From: Paracoccaceae bacterium
GTDB taxonomy: Bacteria > Pseudomonadota > Alphaproteobacteria > Rhodobacterales > Rhodobacteraceae
Assembly (NCBI GenBank): GCA_024304985.1
Contig: JAMWZC010000001.1
Span: 496,001-560,000, forward strand
Direction: 5' to 3'
DNA length: 64,000 nucleotides
Shown here: piece by piece, positions 26,178-34,062 of the stretch
How the letters are laid out: every line of letters begins with the position of its first letter
How positions within the stretch are numbered: the first letter of the stretch is position 1
Notes under the pieces: generated by a model
What the model was told of the DNA's origin: nothing
Seen by the model: only the letters and a program-made list of their open reading frames with translations
Databases searched by the model: none
Position numbers and translations under genes: made by a program

Positions 26178-27103
26178 GCGATTTGAAAGCTGAGATCTCG
26201 GCCCGACTGCGCAGAGGACAGACATTGTGGGCTGCGGGTGCTTACGACGCTTTGTCTGCAAAACTGGCCGAGCGCGCCGGGTTCGAAGCCGTGATGAGCA
26301 CAGGTTTCGGGGTGTCCGCGTCGCATCTTGGCGCGCCGGATGTCGAACTGTACACCATGACCGAAAATCTGTCTGTCGTTTCCAAGATGGTGGATGCACT
26401 ATCCGTGCCGTTGATTGCGGATACTGACACCGGTTACGGCAATGCGCTGAACGTCATGCGGACGGTTCGCGCCTTCGAAAAGGCCGGAGTCGTCGGCATG
26501 ATCTTCGAGGACCAGTTGGCCCCGAAACGCTGTCCCGCTGCCGCTGCGCGGATCGAGATCCTTTCCCCTGAAGAACATGCCGCCAAGATCCGGGCCGCCG
26601 TTGACGCACGCCGTGATCCAAACACGATCATCATCGCCCGTACCGATGCCACGACCGAAGATGAGGCGATCTTTCGCGCAAAACTTTATGTCGAGGCCGG
26701 AGCCGATCTGATCCAGCCGATCTCAAGATGTTTCTCGGATATTCACGGCTTGCGTCGCTTGCGCGCTGCTGTGGGCGTGCCCTTGTCGCTGCAAATCCTT
26801 GGTTGGTTGGAAACGGATCTGTCCCCCGAAGAAATAGAAGAGGTGGCTGGCCTTGCCGTTTTCCCGCTTGTCGCCCTCATGAGCGCGACCGAGGCGGTGC
26901 AACGCAACCTTGGTGCCTTGCGCCAGACCTACCAAACGCGGACAATTCCGCAGCCGGTTACAAGCATGACCGACTTCAAAAAGCTGATCGGATTCGAGGC
27001 TGCCGAAGCCGCGCAGGATAAATATCTGCTGGGGGATATACCTGCAAGCCCGGCCGAGGCGCGCATCGCGGCCGTCATGGACAAGGTCTTCACCAACGGC
27101 TGA
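26174..27103 (+). CDS. isocitrate lyase/PEP mutase-family carbon-carbon lyase (2,3-dimethylmalate lyase-like)
   Basis: 309 residues in the TIM-barrel PEPM/ICL superfamily. GAYDALSAKLAERAGFEAV, the Mg-binding DTDTGYG (83-89) and FEDQ (111-114) are all present. The catalytic loop reads KRC120-Pro-Ala where methylisocitrate and dimethylmalate lyases have KRCGH, so the base Cys is kept but Gly-His is lost. Family members cleave 2-hydroxy diacids to pyruvate or glyoxylate plus a second acid. Gene order after the dehydratase subunits suggests it cleaves their product. It is the last gene of the operon, followed by a terminator. Confidence 0.85.
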   Translation: MSDLKAEISARLRRGQTLWAAGAYDALSAKLAERAGFEAVMSTGFGVSASHLGAPDVELYTMTENLSVVSKMVDALSVPLIADTDTGYGNALNVMRTVRAFEKAGVVGMIFEDQLAPKRCPAAAARIEILSPEEHAAKIRAAVDARRDPNTIIIARTDATTEDEAIFRAKLYVEAGADLIQPISRCFSDIHGLRRLRAAVGVPLSLQILGWLETDLSPEEIEEVAGLAVFPLVALMSATEAVQRNLGALRQTYQTRTIPQPVTSMTDFKKLIGFEAAEAAQDKYLLGDIPASPAEARIAAVMDKVFTNG

Positions 27104-27231
27104 TCCGTTGCAGACGGGTAAGCGTGGCGTTCCAAGGCGGAAAACCCAACGCTAGGTCGGATGCATTTCAGCCGTTGGACGAGGTGTTTTCCGGATGGTC
27201 TGCCCCCCGGACATGGGCACCGCAAGGCATG

Positions 27232-27258
27232 AAAGGCCGCTCCGTCGGGGCGGCCTTT
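27232..27258. terminator. bidirectional rho-independent terminator between convergent operons
   Basis: AAAGGCCGC at 27232-27240 and GCGGCCTTT at 27250-27258 form a perfect 9-bp stem with a 9-base loop. It lies between the stops of the lyase gene and the convergent MBL-fold gene. Confidence 0.8.
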
Positions 27259-27277
27259 GCCAGTTTTCCGATACCCT

Positions 27278-28105
27278 TCAGATATCCAGATAGCGATAGC
27301 CAGAGCCATGCCGCACGATCTGGCCGAACTTCGGCATTCTCAGGTGCGAGCCTGTGACCATCAGCTTGTCGGTCGCCAGCATGTCAAGGGCCCGCTCGCG
27401 GCTTCTGCGGGCCTGCGCCCCGTCCACATCGAACACGACACCAAGGCTGGGATCGGACAGTTGCACGTCCTGCACATGCACCACATCGGCCATGTGCACC
27501 AAGGTTTGCCCGCCGCTTTCAATCCGCAGCCCCGCATGTCCCGGAGTGTGGCCAGGCAGGCCGATGACACTGACACCGGGGATGATCTCTTCGCCATCCC
27601 TCACAATCTTCAGCCGATCCTTGTAGGCATTGACCGTGCCCTTGGCCAAGCCTTGCCATCCCAGAACATCCTCAGGCGCGCCCGCGAAATTGGCGTCGTT
27701 CACCCAAAAAGCACGCTCTGCTTCCAGCAGCATCAGTTCGGCATTGGGAAAGACAGCCTTACCGTCCGAGGTGATAGCCCCTGCGGTATGGTCGGGGTGC
27801 AAATGGGTCATGAACAGATGGGTGATGTCCGCAGGCTTGATCCCCGCTTCAGCCATGGCCTCGCCCAGCTTGCCCGAGGTGGGGCCGAACAATCCGCCGG
27901 TGCCGGCATCCACCATCATCACAGTCTCGCCCGACCGGATCACATAGGAGTTGCAATGGGTTTGCACCTCGCTCACGCCCGCGTCCTTCAGCAAACCGTT
28001 CACATGTTCGGCCGTGGTGTCAGTGAAAATGCCCGGATCGAAGGTTAGTCGGCTGTCTATCAGCACAGTGATATCCAGCGCGCCGATCTTGGTACCTAAT
28101 GTCAT
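27278..28105 (-). CDS. MBL-fold metallo-hydrolase
   Basis: 275 residues from ATG 28105 (GGGAGGG upstream); the longer frame before it is not coding. The dinuclear metal motif THLHPDHT (H-x-H-x-D-H), a later GHTPGHAG His and the ADVVHVQDVQL Asp define a metallo-beta-lactamase fold. The lack of a signal peptide suggests a cytoplasmic enzyme. It follows the Rieske oxygenase gene by about 200 bp on the same strand, so it may hydrolyse an ester, lactone or thioester linked to the aromatic pathway. The substrate is not known. Confidence 0.85.
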   Translation of the reverse strand: MTLGTKIGALDITVLIDSRLTFDPGIFTDTTAEHVNGLLKDAGVSEVQTHCNSYVIRSGETVMMVDAGTGGLFGPTSGKLGEAMAEAGIKPADITHLFMTHLHPDHTAGAITSDGKAVFPNAELMLLEAERAFWVNDANFAGAPEDVLGWQGLAKGTVNAYKDRLKIVRDGEEIIPGVSVIGLPGHTPGHAGLRIESGGQTLVHMADVVHVQDVQLSDPSLGVVFDVDGAQARRSRERALDMLATDKLMVTGSHLRMPKFGQIVRHGSGYRYLDI

Positions 28106-28311
28106 CGTTACCCTCCCACTCTGTTGACGTTTCGCCCATCCTCTCTGGGCTTTGTTGCCCCTTGTGCGACTGGTGCCCGCAGGGATCGTATGGCTTGGGG
28201 TCGTGCCCTGTGTTGCGACCTTCTCGCACAGGGCCAAGGACTCCAATCGTTTCTTTCCTTGGGTGATCGCTCCGCTTCGGGCCTGCCTTCATCATCCTGA
28301 TGGCAGGCAAG

Positions 28312-29604
28312 CTATTCAGCGGCGCTTGTCATCCCCTCTTCGCTGTGACCGGAACCAAGAAGGCGCCAATCCACGTCTTTGGGATAGATCCCCTCGCGCG
28401 AGGCGATCTGGGCATGAACCGCGCGCGGTTCGTCGGCGCCAATGGCAGGGCCGCCTTCGGCCACCCGTTTGGCGGCGTCCACCATCAGGCGGCGGAATTC
28501 GACGATCGCCAGATCCGATGCCCCCAGAATGTCCTTCGAGCGATCAACAATCGCTCCCATGGACACCCACATCACGATATCCTGATTGGGAATACCCTTC
28601 ACACCCGTGAAGTTGCCCAGTTTCATCGCCTGGCGGTCCTGCAGGAAGTTGTTCGCAGCGTTCCGTCTGGATACCCAGCGATCATCCAGGTCGATGCCCT
28701 TCTGCACATGATTGAACTTGCGCCACTCTTCTATTGACGGGCAGTCCTTCCCACCCCATGCGATAAAGTGGAAATGCGAGGTCGTATCGTCGATAGGCAC
28801 GATGACGGTCGCAACGTTGTAACTGTTATTCGGCGGGATCAACGAAGTGAAGGGCGCGATATACTCTGTCACACGCAGATAGTTATGCGTTGCCGCATTC
28901 CTGATCGGCTTGCGGATGGCGGCATAGTGAAAGCCATAAGCCGTAGTCTGAGTCTGCATGCGTGGCGACTTGTCAGTCGATGGGCGATACCATGACTTGT
29001 CGTCTGCCGCCGCACCTTCCACGCGCGCCGGAACCATGTCGGATGAATGCAGGCTGGACGAGTGGGCGCTGTCGATCTGACCCTCCGTGATCTGCGCCCA
29101 ATTGGCCGGAATGCGGACTTTCAGGATCGACACCTTCGTATCGGCATGCGGGGCAAAGGCAGGAGGCTGGAAGGGATACATCTCGGCCTCGTCGCCCAGC
29201 CATGCCCAGACAAACCCGCCCCACTCCTGCAAAGGATAGGCCTTGTGCTTGACTTTGCCATGCAACGGGCTGCCCTCCGGTTCGGATGACATGGCGACAG
29301 CATTGCCTTTGACGTCGAATTTCCAGCCGTGATAGAGGCAGCGCAGCCCGCACTCCTCATTGCGTCCATAGACAAGAGAGGCGCGGCGATGCGGGCATAA
29401 CTCGTCCAACAGGCCCAGATCACCGTTGCTGTCGCGAAACGCCACATAGCGACGGCCAATCACCTCGACCAGAAGCGGCGTTCCATCGGCCTCGGCCACT
29501 TCTTCGACAAGGCAGACCGGCACCCAATGGCGGCGCATCAGCCGGGCCATGGGCGCATCATCCTGCACGCGGCACAGCAGATCATTCTCTTCGGGCAGAA
29601 GCAT
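28312..29604 (-). CDS. pht3: Rieske non-heme iron oxygenase, phthalate 4,5-dioxygenase-type oxygenase subunit
   Basis: 430 residues from ATG 29604 (GGGAGG 7 bp upstream). The Rieske 2Fe-2S motif is C70-x-H72 ... C89-x2-H92. The catalytic iron is held by H181 and H186 (AHSSSLHS) with an acidic residue later. Length and the N-terminal LLPEENDLLCRVQ pattern match the homo-oligomeric phthalate dioxygenase group, which adds O2 to phthalate to give the cis-4,5-dihydrodiol. Electrons come from the divergently encoded reductase. Related enzymes act on other aromatic carboxylates, so the substrate is inferred from the linked pht4 and pht5 homologues. Confidence 0.88.
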   Translation of the reverse strand: MLLPEENDLLCRVQDDAPMARLMRRHWVPVCLVEEVAEADGTPLLVEVIGRRYVAFRDSNGDLGLLDELCPHRRASLVYGRNEECGLRCLYHGWKFDVKGNAVAMSSEPEGSPLHGKVKHKAYPLQEWGGFVWAWLGDEAEMYPFQPPAFAPHADTKVSILKVRIPANWAQITEGQIDSAHSSSLHSSDMVPARVEGAAADDKSWYRPSTDKSPRMQTQTTAYGFHYAAIRKPIRNAATHNYLRVTEYIAPFTSLIPPNNSYNVATVIVPIDDTTSHFHFIAWGGKDCPSIEEWRKFNHVQKGIDLDDRWVSRRNAANNFLQDRQAMKLGNFTGVKGIPNQDIVMWVSMGAIVDRSKDILGASDLAIVEFRRLMVDAAKRVAEGGPAIGADEPRAVHAQIASREGIYPKDVDWRLLGSGHSEEGMTSAAE

Positions 29605-29629
29605 GGTCAACCTCCCTCGACAACATCCC

Positions 29630-29702
29630 TTAGCTATCTAATCTGTGACAGGAGATTTCAAAAGTCTAGTCCGTTGACAGGATTATTTAGATATCTAAGA
29701 TA
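29630..29702. promoter_or_regulatory. divergent phthalate promoter with two TTAGNTATCTAA operators
   Basis: TTAGCTATCTAA (29630-29641) and the perfect palindrome TTAGATATCTAA (29687-29698) share 11 of 12 bases, 57 bp apart. The second lies between TTGACA (29674-29679) and overlaps TAAGAT (29696-29701), a plus-strand promoter with a 16-bp spacer. The first sits in the leader of the oxygenase gene. A MarR-type repressor would block both directions; a MarR gene ends the cluster. Confidence 0.65.
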
Positions 29703-29729
29703 TGACTTCAAACAAGGAGACGCCTACCG

Positions 29730-30677
29730 ATGTCACTGGCTGTGCCCATGCGTCCATTCCACGTTGCTGCGCGCCGCGCCCTGACCGAAACAATCGCCGA
29801 GTTTACATTGACCCCCGCAGATGGCGGAGAAATCGCCACGTTCACTGCGGGATCGCATGTCACGGTGGAAACGCCATCGGGCGCGATGCGTCGTTATTCG
29901 CTGGTGAATGAGGGCGAAGTTCCGGACTCTCTGGTGATTGCCGTGAAACGCGAACCGCAGTCACGCGGGGGATCAGCCTCAATGCACGGGGAGGCGCAAC
30001 CGGGCACCATCCTGAACGTCAGCGCGCCTCAGAACAACTTTGCCCTGCAATCCGCGCCAAGATACCTGCTGATCGCCGGTGGCATCGGGATCACCCCGAT
30101 CTTGGCTATGGGACAGCATCTGAGGGCGATCGGCAAACCCTTCGATCTGATCTATTGCACCCGCAGTGTCGCCGAGACCGCCTATCTGGATGCAGTGCGC
30201 GCGTTGGGACACCGGGTCACCATCCATCACGACAATGGTGATCCGCACCAGCTCTATGATTTTTGGGATCATTTCGAGACGCCGAGTTCCGCTCAGGTCT
30301 ATTGCTGCGGACCGGCGCCATTGATGGAAGAGATCAAGGCTGTCAGCGGCCATTGGCCCGAAGGACGTGTGCATTTCGAGGACTTCAAGGGCATCGACGC
30401 CGTGCGCCCGAGTGATCAGCCGTTCCGCGTCTCCCTGCATGGCACCGGGCAGGTGGTGGATGTGGCGGCCAGCAAATCCATCCTCGAAGCGTTACGGGAT
30501 GCTGGAATCCGCGTCGCCTCATCCTGCGAAAGCGGCACCTGCGGCACATGCCGCTGTCGGTTGATTTCGGGGCGGGCCGATCACCGCGACATGGTGCTTA
30601 TGGAGGAAGAGAAAGACAGCCAGATCATGATCTGCGTCTCGCGGGCGCAAAGCGGGGATCTGACCATTGCCCTCTAG
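29730..30677 (+). CDS. pht2: phthalate dioxygenase reductase (FMN/NAD/plant-type 2Fe-2S)
   Basis: 315 residues. Domains in order: flavin-binding barrel (RRYSLVN at 54-60), NAD-binding (LLIAGGIGITPIL at about 113-125, YCCGPAPLM at about 191-199) and a C-terminal plant-type ferredoxin with C266, C271, C274 and C302. This order is typical of the PDR/VanB family, which passes electrons from NADH to Rieske oxygenases. It is divergent from the oxygenase gene and overlaps the dehydrogenase gene by 11 bp. Confidence 0.92.
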   Translation: MSLAVPMRPFHVAARRALTETIAEFTLTPADGGEIATFTAGSHVTVETPSGAMRRYSLVNEGEVPDSLVIAVKREPQSRGGSASMHGEAQPGTILNVSAPQNNFALQSAPRYLLIAGGIGITPILAMGQHLRAIGKPFDLIYCTRSVAETAYLDAVRALGHRVTIHHDNGDPHQLYDFWDHFETPSSAQVYCCGPAPLMEEIKAVSGHWPEGRVHFEDFKGIDAVRPSDQPFRVSLHGTGQVVDVAASKSILEALRDAGIRVASSCESGTCGTCRCRLISGRADHRDMVLMEEEKDSQIMICVSRAQSGDLTIAL

Positions 30678-31851
30678 CGACCATCCCATCGGTCTGGGAG
30701 TCGCGGGCCTTGGGCGGGCCTTCATGCTGACCCTTCCCAGCATCCTGGCGGATCGCCGCTTTCGCCTGGTCGCAGCGGCAGCCCCCCGGGAAGAGTCCCG
30801 CGCGGCTTTCGCTGCGGCCCTTGGCGGTTCCGTTCATGCGGATGTCGCAGAGCTTTGCCACGATCCAAATGTAGACGCGGTCTACATCGCCACACCTCAC
30901 CAGATGCACCGAGACCATGTCATCGCCGCTGCGTCCGCTGGAAAGCACGTGCTGGTTGACAAGCCTTTGGCCATTGCGATGGAGGATGGGGCGGCAATGG
31001 TCGCCGCAGCCGAGGCCGCGGGTATCCAGATGATCGTCGGCCCCAGCCACAGCTTTGACGGCCCCGTGGCACAGGCTCACGCCATGATTCAAAGCGGCAA
31101 ACTGGGCCGCCTTCGCATGATCCAGGCTTTCAACTATACCGATTTCCTGTATCGACCCCGCCGCAGCGAGGAATTGGACACCGCCCAGGGCGGCGGCGTG
31201 ATCTTTAGCCAGGCGGTGCATCAGATCGACATTGTCCGCCTGCTGGCGGGCGGGCTGGCCCGCAATGTGGCCGCGCAAACCGGCCGCTGGGATCAAAGCC
31301 GCCCTACCGAGGGGGCCTATGCCGCGCTGATCGCCTTTGCCGACGGAGCTTTCGCCTCTCTGCTCTATTCCGGCTACGCGCATTTTGACAGCGATGCGTG
31401 GATGGACTGGGTGGGCGAGTTGGGTCACGCCAAGGACCCTTCGCGCTATGGGGCCGCGCGGCAGATGTTGACGCAAGCCCCGGATGCACAGACCGAGGCG
31501 GCGTTGAAGCAGTCTCGCGGCTACGGTGCTTCGCCCGTTCCGGATCCTGCACCACATCATGAACACTTCGGCCCGATCATCCTGTCGCTGGACCGCGCCG
31601 ATCTGCGCCTGACCCCGGGCGGGCTCTGGCTCTATGGCGATACCGAACAGCGGTTCATTCCTGCGCCACGCATTCTTTCGCCGCGGGCAGGCGCTCTGGA
31701 TGCGCTGCATGATGCAGTGCGATTGGGTCGCCGCCCGGTTCAATCCGGGGCGTGGGGCCTGGCCAATCTGGAAATCTGTCACGCCATCCTGCACGCCGCC
31801 GCAACCGGGCAGTCGGTGGGTCTTGCCCATCAGATCGCACCAGCTGATTGA
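30667..31851 (+). CDS. pht4: Gfo/Idh/MocA-family dehydrogenase, cis-4,5-dihydrophthalate-diol dehydrogenase type
   Basis: 394 residues starting at a TTG (30667), needed to include the Rossmann motif GLGVAGLGRAF; a GGGGAT sequence lies 8 bp upstream. VDKPLAI with the catalytic Lys (about residue 98) and the SHSFDG segment are typical of the Gfo/Idh/MocA family. Length and gene context match the Pht4 dehydrogenase that oxidises the phthalate dihydrodiol to 4,5-dihydroxyphthalate with NAD. It overlaps the reductase gene and is followed after 14 bp by the decarboxylase. Confidence 0.87.
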   Translation: MPSSDHPIGLGVAGLGRAFMLTLPSILADRRFRLVAAAAPREESRAAFAAALGGSVHADVAELCHDPNVDAVYIATPHQMHRDHVIAAASAGKHVLVDKPLAIAMEDGAAMVAAAEAAGIQMIVGPSHSFDGPVAQAHAMIQSGKLGRLRMIQAFNYTDFLYRPRRSEELDTAQGGGVIFSQAVHQIDIVRLLAGGLARNVAAQTGRWDQSRPTEGAYAALIAFADGAFASLLYSGYAHFDSDAWMDWVGELGHAKDPSRYGAARQMLTQAPDAQTEAALKQSRGYGASPVPDPAPHHEHFGPIILSLDRADLRLTPGGLWLYGDTEQRFIPAPRILSPRAGALDALHDAVRLGRRPVQSGAWGLANLEICHAILHAAATGQSVGLAHQIAPAD

Positions 31852-31865
31852 TGAAAGGAAGTTCG

Positions 31866-32858
31866 ATGTCCAGAATTCAGCTTTCCCTTGCGATGGGAGA
31901 CTACGATCGCACCCGCCCTATCCATGATGGACGGGTGCAGATCGACGGAGTCGAGGCGATCACGCAGCTTCTGTCACCGGAGGAGATGTTCTTTCGCGTG
32001 TTTCGGCACGAAGCCTTTGATGTGTCCGAGATATCCTTCTCGTCCTATTGCGTGAAACTTGCGCGCGGGGACAGTCCCTATATCGCGTTGCCTGTCTTCC
32101 TGTCGCGCGCCTTTCGTCATACCTCGGTCTATATCCGCACTGATCGCGGCATCCGCTCCCCGGCCGATCTCAAGGGGCGACGCATCGGTATCGCCGAATA
32201 CCAGTTGTCGGCCAATGTCTGGGTGCGTGGCATTTTGCAGGACGATCATGGCATCGCCCCCAGCGATATCACATGGGTGCGGGGCGGGATGGACACACCC
32301 AGCCGACCCGAGAAGATCGCGCTGGAATTGCCAGCCGACATCCGTATTGAACCCGCCCCCGACGGTGCCACACTGAACGCGATGCTGGCGGCAGGCGAGA
32401 TTGACGGCTTTATCGGCCCGCGCTGGCCGCGCTGCTTTGCCGAAGGTCACCCACATGTGGGGCGGCTGTTTACCGATAGTGTCGGCGCGGCAGAAGACTA
32501 TTTCCGGCGGCGCGGGGTCTTTCCGATCATGCATCTTCTGGGACTGCGCCGCAGCCTTGCCGACACCCACCCGTGGTTGCCCGGCGCGCTGGTCAAGGCG
32601 TTCGGCCAGGCCAAGGCCATGGCACAGGCCGCGCTGGAGGATACTTCGGCCACCAAGGTGACCATGCCCTTTGTCGAAGACAACCTCGCTCGCGCCAAGG
32701 CGCTGATGGGGCCGGATTTCTACAGCTATGGCGTAGCGAACAACGAGGCGACGCTGGACGCCTTTCTGGATTATCACCACGCGCAAGGACTGTCCGCGCG
32801 CCGCTTGGGCGTCGATGAGTTGTTCCACCCCGCCACTTATGAATCCTACAGCCTGTAA
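31866..32858 (+). CDS. pht5: 4,5-dihydroxyphthalate decarboxylase
   Basis: 330 residues from ATG 31866 (AAAGGAAG upstream). The sequence LSLAMGDYDRTRPI and the periplasmic-binding-protein-like fold pattern (DLKGRRIGIAEYQLSANVWVRG, then GEIDGFIGPRWP) match the Pht5 group, cofactor-light decarboxylases related to the NMT1/SBP fold. It removes one carboxyl group from 4,5-dihydroxyphthalate to give protocatechuate. No protocatechuate ring-cleavage genes are in this window. Confidence 0.88.
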   Translation: MSRIQLSLAMGDYDRTRPIHDGRVQIDGVEAITQLLSPEEMFFRVFRHEAFDVSEISFSSYCVKLARGDSPYIALPVFLSRAFRHTSVYIRTDRGIRSPADLKGRRIGIAEYQLSANVWVRGILQDDHGIAPSDITWVRGGMDTPSRPEKIALELPADIRIEPAPDGATLNAMLAAGEIDGFIGPRWPRCFAEGHPHVGRLFTDSVGAAEDYFRRRGVFPIMHLLGLRRSLADTHPWLPGALVKAFGQAKAMAQAALEDTSATKVTMPFVEDNLARAKALMGPDFYSYGVANNEATLDAFLDYHHAQGLSARRLGVDELFHPATYESYSL

Positions 32859-32867
32859 GAGAGCCAG

Positions 32868-33314
32868 ATGCTAGCTGCCGCAAAACTGCCCTTGGGCGAG
32901 ATTGTCGAAATCACCACGCAACACGGCCTGCGCTATGTGCAGATCACGCATCACCACCCCTCCTACCCCGAGGTCGTACGCGCTCTGAAAGGGTGTTTTG
33001 AGCAGCGCCCCTCACTGGACAGCCTGGCCCTAGCCCAAAGTGATTTTCATGCGCTCTGCCCGGTCGGTGACAGTCTGGCGGCAGGAACGCTGAAAGGAGA
33101 GGCTTTGGGCAGCCGCCCCCTGCCCGACCACGCCCGCGCCTTTCCCACCTTTCGCACACCGATCCGGGACCGTCGGGGCGATGTGATCTACTGGTGGTTC
33201 TGGGACGGCGAAGCACTGCGATTTGACGCCGCACCGCCTCCCGAAGCCGAAACCTGGCCCCTGCGCGAGATCACAGGAGCCGGAACGTTGCTCAGACGAT
33301 TGACACAAAGCTAG
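32868..33314 (+). CDS. uncharacterised protein in the phthalate cluster
   Basis: 148 residues, starting 9 bp after the decarboxylase gene and ending 3 bp from the convergent MarR gene. I do not recognise a family. It has no signal peptide or membrane helix. A notable centre is VIYWWFWDGEALRFD, and the N-terminus GEIVEITTQHGLRYVQITHHHP looks like a small beta-barrel domain (SH3-like). It may be an accessory protein of this operon, but no function should be assumed. Confidence 0.75.
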   Translation: MLAAAKLPLGEIVEITTQHGLRYVQITHHHPSYPEVVRALKGCFEQRPSLDSLALAQSDFHALCPVGDSLAAGTLKGEALGSRPLPDHARAFPTFRTPIRDRRGDVIYWWFWDGEALRFDAAPPPEAETWPLREITGAGTLLRRLTQS

Positions 33315-33317
33315 GCG

Positions 33318-33830
33318 CTACAGATCGGTTGTCACACGCGTGGGCGGCATCTTGCGGCCTTCAGCGATGCCTTGGTCTTCGTCGCGCTGCAGATTCTCTA
33401 TGATGGTGAAGAGCATCCGCCGCAGATGCGCCTGGTCCACATCACTCAAGCCCGCCAAGGCTACGGCATTCACCTCAAGAGCCATCGGTTCGAGTTTCTC
33501 GCGCAGATCGCGGCCCAGTTCGGTCAGGAAAACACGCTGTCGCCGCTGATCATCTTCGGATTTTCGCCGCGCGACATAGCCCAGCGCCTCCAACCGTTCC
33601 AGCGCCTTGTGGGTGGTCGGCTCGGTCAACATGGCCCGCGTGCTGAGTTCCCGCTGGCTGATACCATCCTGTTCCCAAAGGATCCGCAGAAACACCCAAT
33701 GCCCGAAGGTCACGTCCAATTCGGTCAAGCGGATCTGCAGCCCGCGCGTGAATCCCCGCCCCGCCAGACGCACCAGATGGGCGATCCGCTCCTTGGGTGA
33801 CAGGTTCATCGGCACAGGGGACTCCATCAT
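33318..33830 (-). CDS. MarR-family transcriptional regulator
   Basis: 170 residues from ATG 33830 (AAGG 8 bp upstream); an ATG two codons earlier is possible. The winged helix HWVFLRILWEQDGISQRELSTRAMLTEPTTHKALERLEALGYV followed by a wing with KSEDDQRRQRVFLTELG is classical MarR. Such proteins dimerise and release DNA on binding aromatic acids. It converges on the phthalate genes and is the obvious candidate to bind the paired TTAGNTATCTAA sites at 29630-29698; it could instead act on the next operon. Confidence 0.92.
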   Translation of the reverse strand: MMESPVPMNLSPKERIAHLVRLAGRGFTRGLQIRLTELDVTFGHWVFLRILWEQDGISQRELSTRAMLTEPTTHKALERLEALGYVARRKSEDDQRRQRVFLTELGRDLREKLEPMALEVNAVALAGLSDVDQAHLRRMLFTIIENLQRDEDQGIAEGRKMPPTRVTTDL

Positions 33831-33961
33831 CGACATGACCTTGGGAAACGCGCCGCATGGGCAATCCTGATGACGATACCCGGCACAGCACCGCTGTAAA
33901 AGGCTGAAATCCCACGGCAGTTTTGATCAAGCCGGCGTGGCAATCGCCAACATCAACACCA

Positions 33962-34023
33962 TTGCATGCAAAAAAATAGTTATCGGTGAAATTATGTCTG
34001 GTTTCGCGCTATTTTGCATGCAA
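33962..34023. promoter_or_regulatory. paired TTGCATGCAA palindromes upstream of the biotin carboxylase operon
   Basis: The perfect palindrome TTGCATGCAA occurs at 33962-33971 and 34014-34023, the second extended to TTTTGCATGCAAAA. Centre-to-centre distance is 52 bp, close to five helical turns, so two dimers would bind one face of the DNA. The GntR/FCD gene at the end of this operon is the likely partner. Confidence 0.65.
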
Positions 34024-34062
34024 AAATTTCCATGCTGCAACACATCGACCTTAGGATCCCAA

